Positions 15,203-24,257 of a stretch of 64,000 bases of DNA are shown piece after piece (the stretch's first letter is position 1; each line of letters starts with the position of its first letter). Below the pieces are notes generated by a model, which saw only the letters and a program-made list of their open reading frames with translations, searched no databases and was not told the DNA's origin. The DNA is from a bacterium (GTDB taxonomy: Bacteria > Patescibacteriota > Gracilibacteria > UBA4473). The position numbers and the translations under genes were made by a program. The stretch covers positions 124,001 through 188,000 of the forward strand of contig JAACPJ010000002.1 in NCBI GenBank assembly GCA_009995455.1, in the 5' to 3' direction.

Positions 15203-17629
15203 TTACGAACTAATAATCACAATATTATCTAAAGCCGTGTCTCCAGCAAAATTCGCCCCTGATGTGTAGAAAAATCTAAGCCCCTCCACCGGGAACGGAC
15301 TCAAATCAATAAATTGGTTTAAATACGCATCTCCCTGAGCGCCTTGTTGTTGGCCAGAAAGCGTGAAGCGGGTAGTCCAAACTCCATCGTAAAAAGTCTG
15401 TAGTTCAAGTACCCCTATATCGGCCCCAACCATATGGTAATCAAAACTAATAGACTCTGCATGCGCAAAATCCGTTGTTTGAATGCCGAACTGAACATTT
15501 GGAAAATTAGGGTTACTCGTTTCAGTGTAAATGTAGGTGGCTCCAGCCGAAGCACCATTCGGTCCCGTTCCGGCCGAACCGGTGCCTCCATTATTTCGGG
15601 TCCACGCTGCGGCTAGCCCCGAGCTCACCCAACTTCCAAAATTGGTCTCAAAACTTTCGGTATAGGTTCCAGCGGCTCCAGTACCAACTATTTGAAGGAC
15701 TTCTAGTGAATCAATGCCATTGCCGGGCCAAGTTGTATTATCAGTCCCGTTGTTATCAATTACAATGTCGTAACTATTTTGGACCGCTACAGTTGTAATA
15801 TTTAGGTCAATTTGGGTGGGGGAAACAACCGTGGTGGTATTAATAGTTCCAGGAAATCCGGGAATAGAAACGGTTGAATCAGGAATAAAACCAGTACCAG
15901 TAATCGTGATATCAAAGGTGCTGTTGGTTCCAATCACTGGAGGAGACACACTTTCAACAAAAGGCGTCGAAGATCCCGCTGAACCAGATGCCACCAATTG
16001 CACAACTGACAAGGAAGAACTATTGGGAATCATGGTCGCAACGCCTGTCGCACTTTCTCGATCAATCAGCACTTCAAAATAATCTCCCGCATTTAAATCT
16101 AAAATAGTTGAGAACGTTAAAGAAGTTTCATTTTGCCCACTGGCACTTCGTATATACCCTGGTTGGAAAGTTACAGGTAAAGTGGTGGTACCGTTAATCC
16201 GAAATTTAAGAATCCCGTTATACCTTTGCACCGTTGAAACGATATTTACAGAACCCGACACCAGATATTTAGCCGTTTTAGTAACTGCTACACGACTATT
16301 ATTGGTGACGGTATCATGCAAAAATGTTGAATCTTCGAAATCTTCAATATTCCAAGGGACAATATTGTCGGTTGCGGCACTATTAATGTTAGTTGAGGAG
16401 CTATCACGGTAAAGAGCCGTCGCCAACGGCTGTGGTGTAGAACTTCCTCCACCGCTCCCTAATTCTACCCAGTCAGTACCATCACATACCAAAGGCTTAC
16501 TTAAAACCGTATCGTAATAAACTCTCCCCGTCGACAGCGCATCGCAACTCGGTGCGCTGGGTAAATTTTCAAATCGAGTATTGATTAGTTGAGCCGACGC
16601 TAAATCTAAATCAGCACTCAATAAAAATCGACTATTGGTATCATCCCAACGTATGAACTCGGCTAAAGTAGTACCAAATTGAAGGGTGACGTCACCGCCA
16701 GAATCATCTTGGTCCAGCGTGAAGACATTTTCATTGGTTCCTAATCCAACGCTTCCAGGGGCTCCATCTGCGCCTGGAACCCCAGGGTCACCTTTTATAC
16801 CTTCAAGCTTAATAATTGAGAAATAAATCTCATCTTGGGTTACATCGACAGTCGCATCACGTTGCAATTGCAACGAAATAAAATCCCCGGCACTTAAGTT
16901 CGCCAAAAAAGAAGCGGAAGTAGTTGAAAATTCACCTTGGTAATTTTTATTTACGGACTCAGATCCAGGCAAAACGGACGTATCATTTACCCTGACTCGT
17001 GCCCTAGCTTCATGTGTACCAGTAGCACTCCCACCAGCCGTGTAACCATAAATTATTTGGTACATGGCGGTAGCGCCAATATCGATACGATCCCGCAGAG
17101 TGTCATCATGATCCAACGTCGAAACATCATTTTCTAAATCTGTCGTATCTAAATCAACATCCCCGTACGTAGTGGGGAGCGTAAAAGATGTTGTGCGCCG
17201 TGCTTGAACTACAGGGAACTCAATCGTGGCATTTAACGCATTTTCAAACGGGTTCCAAATGCCAGCCCCATCACATGAATAAGTAAGCTTATCACTGGTG
17301 TTGTAATAAATTTGTCCTAGCTTACCAGCATCACAAATGGGCGCACTTACTAAATTTTCAATTCGAATATTTATTAACTCTTGGCTTTGCAAATCAAGCG
17401 AATCTGATAATGAAAATCGAGCATTTACACTATCCCACTGTAAGGTTTCACCCAGGGTGTTTCCAAACTGAAGGTCTATATCACCGCCCGTATCGTCACC
17501 ATCAAGCGTTAATACATTGGCACTAAATGTCACATCTGTTTCGCCTTCAGGTACAAAATCATCTGCATAGCTTATAGAAGCTATGCTTAGAAAAATTAGA
17601 AAACCTGTACTTAAAGCCGTATAACGCAC
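15203..17629 (-). CDS. Secreted mosaic adhesin: two head modules, C1q-like domains, collagen-like run, IPT/TIG and MAM-like domains
   Basis: An 808-aa exported protein starting at a GTG (MRYTALSTGFLIFLSIAS, cleavage near SYA-DD). Domain order by eye: head module (about 25-125; DDTGGDIDLQFGNTLGE, then APICDAGKLGQIYYNT and CDGAGIW); a C1q/TNF-like beta sandwich (about 140-275; VQARRTTSFTL, YQGEFSTTSASFL); a short collagen-like run GIKGDPGVPGADGAPG; a second head module (about 300-395); a second C1q-like domain; an IPT/TIG immunoglobulin-like domain (SVSPPVIGTNSTFDITITGT); and a C-terminal MAM/jelly-roll-like domain (FETNFGSWVSSG to ALDNIVIISS). Such architecture fits trimeric surface fibres with ligand-binding tips. 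It is paralogous to the next two genes upstream on this strand. Confidence 0.82.
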   Translation of the reverse strand: MRYTALSTGFLIFLSIASISYADDFVPEGETDVTFSANVLTLDGDDTGGDIDLQFGNTLGETLQWDSVNARFSLSDSLDLQSQELINIRIENLVSAPICDAGKLGQIYYNTSDKLTYSCDGAGIWNPFENALNATIEFPVVQARRTTSFTLPTTYGDVDLDTTDLENDVSTLDHDDTLRDRIDIGATAMYQIIYGYTAGGSATGTHEARARVRVNDTSVLPGSESVNKNYQGEFSTTSASFLANLSAGDFISLQLQRDATVDVTQDEIYFSIIKLEGIKGDPGVPGADGAPGSVGLGTNENVFTLDQDDSGGDVTLQFGTTLAEFIRWDDTNSRFLLSADLDLASAQLINTRFENLPSAPSCDALSTGRVYYDTVLSKPLVCDGTDWVELGSGGGSSTPQPLATALYRDSSSTNINSAATDNIVPWNIEDFEDSTFLHDTVTNNSRVAVTKTAKYLVSGSVNIVSTVQRYNGILKFRINGTTTLPVTFQPGYIRSASGQNETSLTFSTILDLNAGDYFEVLIDRESATGVATMIPNSSSLSVVQLVASGSAGSSTPFVESVSPPVIGTNSTFDITITGTGFIPDSTVSIPGFPGTINTTTVVSPTQIDLNITTVAVQNSYDIVIDNNGTDNTTWPGNGIDSLEVLQIVGTGAAGTYTESFETNFGSWVSSGLAAAWTRNNGGTGSAGTGPNGASAGATYIYTETSNPNFPNVQFGIQTTDFAHAESISFDYHMVGADIGVLELQTFYDGVWTTRFTLSGQQQGAQGDAYLNQFIDLSPFPVEGLRFFYTSGANFAGDTALDNIVIISS

Positions 17630-17683
17630 GCTGTCAGACTACATATTTAACCTTAATTTTCAATAGCTTCTAGCCAAAAAACC

Positions 17684-19552
17684 TTATTCTACTCGAATAA
17701 TTTCAACATTCGCGTTCCAAATACTTGAATTTATACCACCAGCAGCGGCAGCCCATTGAAGTTGAACTGTTTTAGTTCCTGGGGTCGTTACATTTACGTA
17801 ATAGGTGGTTGAAAAACCATATTTTTGATCTGTCCCGGTTCCCCCAAAAGCTCCAGCGGTATCTTTGGGTTCTTGACGATGCATTTCATTATTGTAAGCC
17901 GCCGCTAAATTTACCCCGTCAAATAAAAATCTTCCTAAAAAACCACTGGTAGCACTATCGTAATTCCAATTATAAGAAATATCTATTTTATAAATTCCAA
18001 CCGGTAAAGCCGTAGTTGTGTCATTAATTTTGTTTTGAAAAGTCGTTGTGTTTTGAGTTGAAACAGCCGTACTTTGAAACAAATTGAACTCGGTGCCATA
18101 AACCGTCGTCATTTTACCAAAGGCTCCGTTATTGTTACTTAACTCCCATTGATTTGAGGTGGCATTGTAACGAATTTCTCCGTTCAAATCAGTCCCCTGT
18201 TCCGACACAATTGAGGTATTGGCTCCAGCACCAGCGTTATCAGCATCTAACGTTAAGGTGTTACCCGAATGTTCTAAATTACCACCTAAACGCAAATCAT
18301 CACTTAAGCTAAAACGTCCGTTAGTATTATCCCAGGTGAGGAATTCATTCAAAGCCGCCCCAAACTGCAAACTAACGTCCCCGCCCGTATCATCTTGATC
18401 GAGAATAAAGGTTTCGGCGTCTGTCCCAGAACCCGCTCCACCGGGGGCATCGGCGCCTTTGGCGGCCAGTAGTTCCCAATAGGTGGGATTCGTTGGATCT
18501 TCATTACTGACGGTATTTAAAATACAAACATAACTCGAACCATTAAATTCAACCGCTTGGTTCACTAAATAATTTTGCGCCACCCAAGGACCTTCCCAAG
18601 TAATATCTCCATCGGCCCCATTGGTTCCATTTATTCCATTTGCTCCGGCCGCTCCGGTCAAACCGATATCGCCCTTGTCCCCTTTCACGCCTTCAATTTT
18701 TAAAATCGAAAAGAAAACATCGCCTTGTGTACTATCCGCCGCTGCATCTCTGGAAAGCTGAAGTGAAAGAAAATCTCCACTATTTAAAGAAACAATAAAA
18801 CTAGAAGAAGTGGTTGAAAACTCACCTTGGTAATTTTTATTCTGGGAACCAGAACCATTTATTACGGTTGTGTCATTTAAACGCACTCTCCCAAAAGCTT
18901 GATGAGTGGCGGTTGCCGTTGCCCCAGGCGTGAAACTATAAATGACTTGATACAAACCGGTTTCGTTAATCAAAATTCTATCACGCACCGTATTATCATG
19001 ATCAATAATCGTCGGGCTATTTTCAACGTCCGTCGTATCTAAAGTTATATCGGTGAAAGTGGTTGTAAGCGTGTAGGCAGTGGTTCTTCGCGCCTGTACT
19101 GCGGGAAATTCTACCGTGCTTCCCAGTGTATTTTCGAGGGGGTTGTACTGCGTTCCATTACACACATAAGAATTTAAATCTGTCGTATTAAAGTACATCC
19201 GCCCGACTTGAGTGCCATCACAAGCCACCGCCGGTGAAACCGCATTTTCCAGACGCGTATTATAAAGTTGATTTCCCCCCAAATTCAAATTGTCACTCAA
19301 GCTAAAACGAGCATTGCTGCTATCCCACTGCAAGCTTTCTGATAAGGCTTGCCCAAATTTTAATTCAATATCCCCCCCCGTATTGTCACCGTCTAGAGTT
19401 AAAACATTAGCACTAAAGGTTACATCATCTTCGCTTTCTGGCACAAAATCATCGGCAAAAACGACTAAACAGTAAATAAGGTTTACCCCTAGTAAGGCAA
19501 AGAAAGCCGAAATCCGACTCAATTTTTTCAACGCAAGTAACGCTGTTCTCAT
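17684..19552 (-). CDS. Secreted collagen-like/C1q-like surface protein, 622 aa
   Basis: The signal peptide (FFALLGVNLIYCLVVFA) is followed by the cluster's head module (TGGDIELKFGQALSE, CDGTQVGRMYFNTT), a C1q-like sandwich with VQARRTTAYTLTTTF, and a collagen-like run GVKGDKGDIGLTGAAGANG extended by NGTNGADGD. Next comes a carbohydrate-binding-module-like segment (VAQNYLVNQAVEFNGSSYVC, as in CBM5/12-type modules), another half head module (DDTGGDVSLQFGAALNE), a motif shared with the neighbour (EQGTDLNGEIRYNAT), and a C-terminal C1q-like head ending QWAAAAGGINSSIW. A TATAAT box lies 19 bases before the ATG, so this gene has its own promoter. Attachment or matrix binding is inferred. Confidence 0.8.
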   Translation of the reverse strand: MRTALLALKKLSRISAFFALLGVNLIYCLVVFADDFVPESEDDVTFSANVLTLDGDNTGGDIELKFGQALSESLQWDSSNARFSLSDNLNLGGNQLYNTRLENAVSPAVACDGTQVGRMYFNTTDLNSYVCNGTQYNPLENTLGSTVEFPAVQARRTTAYTLTTTFTDITLDTTDVENSPTIIDHDNTVRDRILINETGLYQVIYSFTPGATATATHQAFGRVRLNDTTVINGSGSQNKNYQGEFSTTSSSFIVSLNSGDFLSLQLSRDAAADSTQGDVFFSILKIEGVKGDKGDIGLTGAAGANGINGTNGADGDITWEGPWVAQNYLVNQAVEFNGSSYVCILNTVSNEDPTNPTYWELLAAKGADAPGGAGSGTDAETFILDQDDTGGDVSLQFGAALNEFLTWDNTNGRFSLSDDLRLGGNLEHSGNTLTLDADNAGAGANTSIVSEQGTDLNGEIRYNATSNQWELSNNNGAFGKMTTVYGTEFNLFQSTAVSTQNTTTFQNKINDTTTALPVGIYKIDISYNWNYDSATSGFLGRFLFDGVNLAAAYNNEMHRQEPKDTAGAFGGTGTDQKYGFSTTYYVNVTTPGTKTVQLQWAAAAGGINSSIWNANVEIIRVE

Positions 19553-19622
19553 TTATTAAAAAGATCAACGCATTATATGCCTGATTTTATAAAAAAGCTA
19601 GCCTCAAAATTAGAATTTTTGG

Positions 19623-21776
19623 TTAATCGTATTTAACCCAAAAAGTTCCCATACACTCTGTCCAGCTTCCACTTTCAGTTTGAGCGTAAACTCCTACTAC
19701 ATCATTGGCCCCAAAAGCCACATTACAAGATGTATTTGCTACGCCACCAATGGTAGCGGGAATACTTAAATCACAAGCACTTGAAACATCGTTAACCCGA
19801 ATTTCAGCACCGAGAGAGGTTCCGACCGATCCTGTACAAGTAGCCGCAAAACGTTGCACCGTCCCGCTACAACCCATCACACTTCCCCAAGGGGTTTGTC
19901 CGTTCCCCATTGACCAGGACTGATTTGAAGCCACCCCCCCTCGTTCCGCCCAAAACGCGGCACTGGCTCCACAATCACTGTTAATATTACCGTTTACCTG
20001 CAAATCACCATCAATTTGGGCGTTAAGAGTACTTGATGTGGTTACGCCATCTTCACTCCAACCGCCACCACTAACGCCATCAGCCCCCGCTGGGCCTTGT
20101 GGACCTTGTGGACCAATTAAACCTCCGCCGTTATCAAGTCGAATAATTTTCAACCTACAGCTATCAGGCACGGTTTGTAAATTTCCGTTTGAATCCCCAA
20201 ACGCTTGAAATTTAAGCATATCTCCCGCTGAAAAATTTTGATAATGACTAATGTTTGCATTATCACGCCCATCTCCGACGGTTCGGTGGTAACTCACCGT
20301 TCTTGTGCCTGGAGTTTCGGTAAAACCACTACCGGTATTAATCATCATATAGTGAGTAATCAGGCTTCTGTCATCTGTCGTAACTTCAGCCGTACAATTA
20401 TAATCTACCGAGTAATTACCAGCGGTGTTGATAGTTACCTCTGCGCTATCTGCTGCATGCATAAACTGTGCATCTTCCCTAATTTCGGTATCAAATGGGA
20501 TATCAACTGGAGTTAAACCAATCGCGGTATTCCCCGCTGCATCATAGGCGTAAAATATTTGGTCACTCGCCGTACCCGGCTCAAGCGCAATAAAAGCACC
20601 CCCATCATTACTTACCTCCCAAACATTGTCAGTAGCGTTATAACGAATTTCGCCGTTGTTATCGGTTCCTTGTTCGGCCACGATTGATACGTTCGCTCCA
20701 GCCGCCGTATTATCGGCATCTAAAGTAAAAGTATTCCCTGCTTGCAACAAATCGCCACTCACATTCAAGTCGTCACTTAAATCAAATTCACTGTTTGCAC
20801 TGTCCCAAGTGAGAGATTCTGACAAAGTCGCCCCAAAAACTAAACGAACGTCTCCACCAGTATTATCATTATCTAGGGTAAAAGTATTACTATCGGTGTT
20901 ATCACCAGAGCCGCCAGGGTCTCCAGGATCTCCTTTATCGCCTTTTATTCCTTCAAGTTTTACGATGGAGAAAAAGATTTCGTCTTGGGTTGCATCTACC
21001 ACGTTATTTCGAAACAACTGCAAACTAATAAAATCTCCGGCGGTTAAATAGGCTAAAAAAGAAGCCGAAGTGGTTGAAAACTCTCCTTGGTAATTTCGAT
21101 TCACAGATTCTGACCCGGTTAAAACCGTCGTATCATTAACCCGCACCCGAGCCCGCGCTTCATGTGTACCGGTGGCCGTTCCTCCAGCGGTGTAGCCATA
21201 AATAATTTGGTACATCGCATCAGCACCAATATCAATTCGATCTCGCAATACGTCATCATGATCGAGCGTCGTTGCATCATTTTCTAAATCTGTCACATCC
21301 AAAGCAACGTCGGTGTAAGTGGTTGTTAAAGTAAAAGAAGTGGTTCTGCGTGCTTGAACCACCGGAAACTCAATCGTGTTATTAAGCGCATTTTCAAGCG
21401 GATTCCACACCCCCATTCCATCACAAGAATAAGTCAATTTATCAGTGGTATTATAGTACAATTGACCTAATTTCCCAGCATCACAAGTAGGGGCGCTGGC
21501 TAAGTTTTCAACCCGAATATTAATCAGTTCACGGCTTTGTAAATCTAAAGAATCTGATAATGAAAATCGAGCATTCGCACTGTCCCACTGTAAACTTTCC
21601 CCTAAGGTATTTCCAAACTGCAAATTTATATCACCGCCTGTATCATCTCCATCAAGCGTTAATACATTCGCACTAAAAGTTACGTCTTCCTCTCCTTCTG
21701 GCACGAAATCGTCCGCATAAGTTTCCCCCGAAAAAACTAATGTAAGTAGTATAAAGCTGAAGATTATTTTAAACAT
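19623..21776 (-). CDS. Secreted collagen-like/C1q-like surface protein, 717 aa
   Basis: The signal peptide (FSFILLTLVFSGETYA) leads into a head module almost identical to that of the 15203-17629 protein (LTLDGDDTGGDINLQFGNTL). A C1q-like domain follows, then the collagen-like run GIKGDKGDPGDPGGSG, a second half module, EQGTDNNGEIRYNAT, another C1q-like domain (FYAYDAAGNTAIGLTPVDIP), a second collagen-like run GPQGPQGPAGADGVSG, and a cysteine-containing C-terminal domain (SVMGCSGTVQRFAATC). The start ATG overlaps the stop of the upstream gene (TAATG), so the two are translationally coupled. The repeated module order suggests growth by module duplication. Confidence 0.82.
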   Translation of the reverse strand: MFKIIFSFILLTLVFSGETYADDFVPEGEEDVTFSANVLTLDGDDTGGDINLQFGNTLGESLQWDSANARFSLSDSLDLQSRELINIRVENLASAPTCDAGKLGQLYYNTTDKLTYSCDGMGVWNPLENALNNTIEFPVVQARRTTSFTLTTTYTDVALDVTDLENDATTLDHDDVLRDRIDIGADAMYQIIYGYTAGGTATGTHEARARVRVNDTTVLTGSESVNRNYQGEFSTTSASFLAYLTAGDFISLQLFRNNVVDATQDEIFFSIVKLEGIKGDKGDPGDPGGSGDNTDSNTFTLDNDNTGGDVRLVFGATLSESLTWDSANSEFDLSDDLNVSGDLLQAGNTFTLDADNTAAGANVSIVAEQGTDNNGEIRYNATDNVWEVSNDGGAFIALEPGTASDQIFYAYDAAGNTAIGLTPVDIPFDTEIREDAQFMHAADSAEVTINTAGNYSVDYNCTAEVTTDDRSLITHYMMINTGSGFTETPGTRTVSYHRTVGDGRDNANISHYQNFSAGDMLKFQAFGDSNGNLQTVPDSCRLKIIRLDNGGGLIGPQGPQGPAGADGVSGGGWSEDGVTTSSTLNAQIDGDLQVNGNINSDCGASAAFWAERGGVASNQSWSMGNGQTPWGSVMGCSGTVQRFAATCTGSVGTSLGAEIRVNDVSSACDLSIPATIGGVANTSCNVAFGANDVVGVYAQTESGSWTECMGTFWVKYD

Positions 21777-24130
21777 TATTGAAGTTCTTTACCCGTATAA
21801 GAAATTCTAAGTTGGTGAATATTGATATCGCCGGCATAAGTGTCAGCAGCAACTCCAGGGGTTCTCGCTAAATTCAGATTAATCATGTCATCCAAAGCTA
21901 AACTAGCCGCTGGAATATCTTCACTGAGTTCGTAAATATCAAGCTCGGTTGAAGCCGCAATGCTTGCGGCCCCTGTTACGGTATCAGCAAACGAACCCGA
22001 TGTAACCGTTTCGCCAATCCCAAAAGCCGCATGCAAAAGTTCAAATTGAACATTCCCAGCGGTGTTATCTGATGGTGAATAGTAGACGTCCACATTGATA
22101 TCCGTCCCCACTTGCCAATCTGATGGTACTGGCAATGAACATCTCATTTGACTGTTATTATTGCCGTCAAACCGAATCACTGGCGCGTTTCCTCCCGCCA
22201 CAGTCCCTGCGGTAGCCGACCCACGAATACAACCAAAAATATCAATAAATTGGTATTTAGTAGCGGTGCTATTATTCCAAACTGGAGCCGTAGCCCCTGG
22301 GTTCACTTGTAAGACTTGGTTTGCGGTGCCAAGAGCTAAACGCGCCCAATCAGTTCCGTTATAAAACATTAAGTCCCCTGTTGTGTCGCCCCCTAAGGCA
22401 ATATCCGTTCCATCAACCGAATTATCTTGAATCGTAAATGCACCGGTATTAGAAAGACTTAAATCGCCAGAAGCCGTTACGGCTGTGGCTAAGTTAGAGG
22501 CGTTACCCACAAAAATATTCGCCGAAGTTAGGGCTAAATCATTCGTAAAATCAGCTAGAGTAATATCGGTGTTGTTTAGATCGGCAAAAGTGATCGTTCC
22601 ATTGGCAATATCACCGGTGACAATCGTTGAATCTAAAATTTTTGCACTCGTTACGGCATTATCTTGAATTTCTCCGGTAGCGATATCCGTGCCTAAATTG
22701 TTACTAAAAGTAGTACCTGTTAAAGTTAAACCCGTTCCCGCTGTATAAGTCGTATTCGTGTCTGTAGTAATAAATCCCGCATCATTGGTGAAGTCATTTA
22801 AAGTTACTTGAGTGTAATTTATTTCGGAATCTCCAACAGCATTGGTATCAATTGCATTTGCATTCACGGCTCCAAAAGCAATTTTTGCTGAGGTAACGGC
22901 ATTACTCGCTAACTTATTAGCCGTCACGTTTCCATCATTAATTTTAACGGTCGTCACGGCATTGTTTGCCAATTCATTGGTGCCAACCGAACCATCCACA
23001 ATCTCAGCCGAATCTACCGATCCAAACGCCAAATCATCTGCCGTAATTGAGGAATCTTGAATAATTCCCCCCGTCCCTCCCGTTACCGAACCGTTAGCCA
23101 TTTTAGCATTGGTCACCGACCCAGCGGCCAGCTCATTGCTCCCCACCGAACCGTCCACAATGGCCGAAGATCCAACTGAGCCAAAGGCTAAATCATCAGC
23201 CACAATAGTCCCATTCGCAATTTTCACAGAGGTAACAGCGCTATTATTTATTTTGCTCGTCGTAACCGCATTATCTTGAATTTTAGAACTAATAATTGCG
23301 TTGGTCGCAATATCCTCCGCAAGAATGGTACTGTTGGTAATTTCACTACTTTCAATTGCCGTGCCCAAATCATTACTGAATGTTGTGCCGGTTAACGTTA
23401 ACCCTGCCCCTGCCGAATAGCTGGTTCCACCAGCATCTGGTGCACAAACCCACGCGGATCCGTTCCATTTTGCAACTTCCCCTGATGCACAACTTAAAGC
23501 ATCAAGTGTATCTGAATCAATGGTAATAAACCCCGCATCATTGGTGAAGTCATTTAAAGTTACATTGGTAAAATCAATTTCTGAGTCACTAACAGAATCA
23601 TCCGCTAAATCTGCCGCCGTTAGGGTCGCGTCTAAAATTTTTGCTGAAGTAATTGCGTCATCAGCAATGTCCGCTGTATCAACCGTTCCATCCGTAATTT
23701 GCGCCCCGGTGATATTTTCATTATCTAAATATTCAAAGACCGCTCCGTCGCAAACAAAGGTTCGGTTAAGGGTGGTATTAAAATACATTCGCCCAATTGA
23801 GCCAGCATCACAAATTGGCGCACTTGCAAGCAGTTCAATTTTGAAATTTTGCAGCTCCAGTAAACTTAAATCTAAATTTCGGTTTAACACAAAACCGTCT
23901 TCAACCACGTTGTAGCGCAATTGAGCCCCAGAAGAACTGCCGAAGTTTAAATCGACAAAGTCATCTGATGAATCGCCTTTGTTCAAGTAAAACACCGGGC
24001 TCTCCACTCCGTCTTTTTCAGTACTAAATACCAAAGCGGCCTCTGCAGAGGGGCTGCAGAAGGTGCTGAAGGCCAGGGCCATCAGCATCAAAACGCAATT
24101 TCGCTTAATAAATATATACATAGGTATCAA
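21776..24130 (-). CDS. Secreted fibre protein with decapeptide and tail-fibre-like repeats, 784 aa
   Basis: A signal peptide with MLMALAFSTFCSPSAEA is followed by the head module in divergent form (VDLNFGSSSGAQLRYN, then ASAPICDAGSIGRMYFNTT and CDGAVFEYL). Residues 140-560 hold decapeptide repeats (AITSAKILDA, TLTAADLADD) mixed with the segments VTLNDFTNDAGFIT and AGLTLTGTTFSNDLGT that also occur in bacterial and phage tail-fibre proteins. A further insert (GEVAKWNGSAWVCAPDAGG) contains one cysteine. The last 150 residues form a beta-rich domain (YQFIDIFGCIRGSATAG to LHQLRISYTGKEL). The gene begins a two-gene unit with 19623-21776. It is probably a long surface fibre. Confidence 0.82.
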   Translation of the reverse strand: MIPMYIFIKRNCVLMLMALAFSTFCSPSAEAALVFSTEKDGVESPVFYLNKGDSSDDFVDLNFGSSSGAQLRYNVVEDGFVLNRNLDLSLLELQNFKIELLASAPICDAGSIGRMYFNTTLNRTFVCDGAVFEYLDNENITGAQITDGTVDTADIADDAITSAKILDATLTAADLADDSVSDSEIDFTNVTLNDFTNDAGFITIDSDTLDALSCASGEVAKWNGSAWVCAPDAGGTSYSAGAGLTLTGTTFSNDLGTAIESSEITNSTILAEDIATNAIISSKIQDNAVTTSKINNSAVTSVKIANGTIVADDLAFGSVGSSAIVDGSVGSNELAAGSVTNAKMANGSVTGGTGGIIQDSSITADDLAFGSVDSAEIVDGSVGTNELANNAVTTVKINDGNVTANKLASNAVTSAKIAFGAVNANAIDTNAVGDSEINYTQVTLNDFTNDAGFITTDTNTTYTAGTGLTLTGTTFSNNLGTDIATGEIQDNAVTSAKILDSTIVTGDIANGTITFADLNNTDITLADFTNDLALTSANIFVGNASNLATAVTASGDLSLSNTGAFTIQDNSVDGTDIALGGDTTGDLMFYNGTDWARLALGTANQVLQVNPGATAPVWNNSTATKYQFIDIFGCIRGSATAGTVAGGNAPVIRFDGNNNSQMRCSLPVPSDWQVGTDINVDVYYSPSDNTAGNVQFELLHAAFGIGETVTSGSFADTVTGAASIAASTELDIYELSEDIPAASLALDDMINLNLARTPGVAADTYAGDINIHQLRISYTGKELQ

Positions 24131-24198
24131 AAGATTTTAGCTTATCTAGATAAACACCACAACTATAATAACTTGCCAAACACCTATATTATATTTAA

Positions 24199-24233
24199 GT
24201 AAAAAACCCCAAACGAGTTTCGCTGGGGTTTAA
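24199..24233 (-). terminator. Intrinsic terminator after the 1068-aa fibre gene
   Basis: On the minus strand AAACCCCAGCG is followed by a loop, then TTGGGGTTTTTTA. It separates this gene from the downstream fibre genes. Confidence 0.88.
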
Positions 24234-24257
24234 ATAGAAAAGTAAATACCTATGGTG

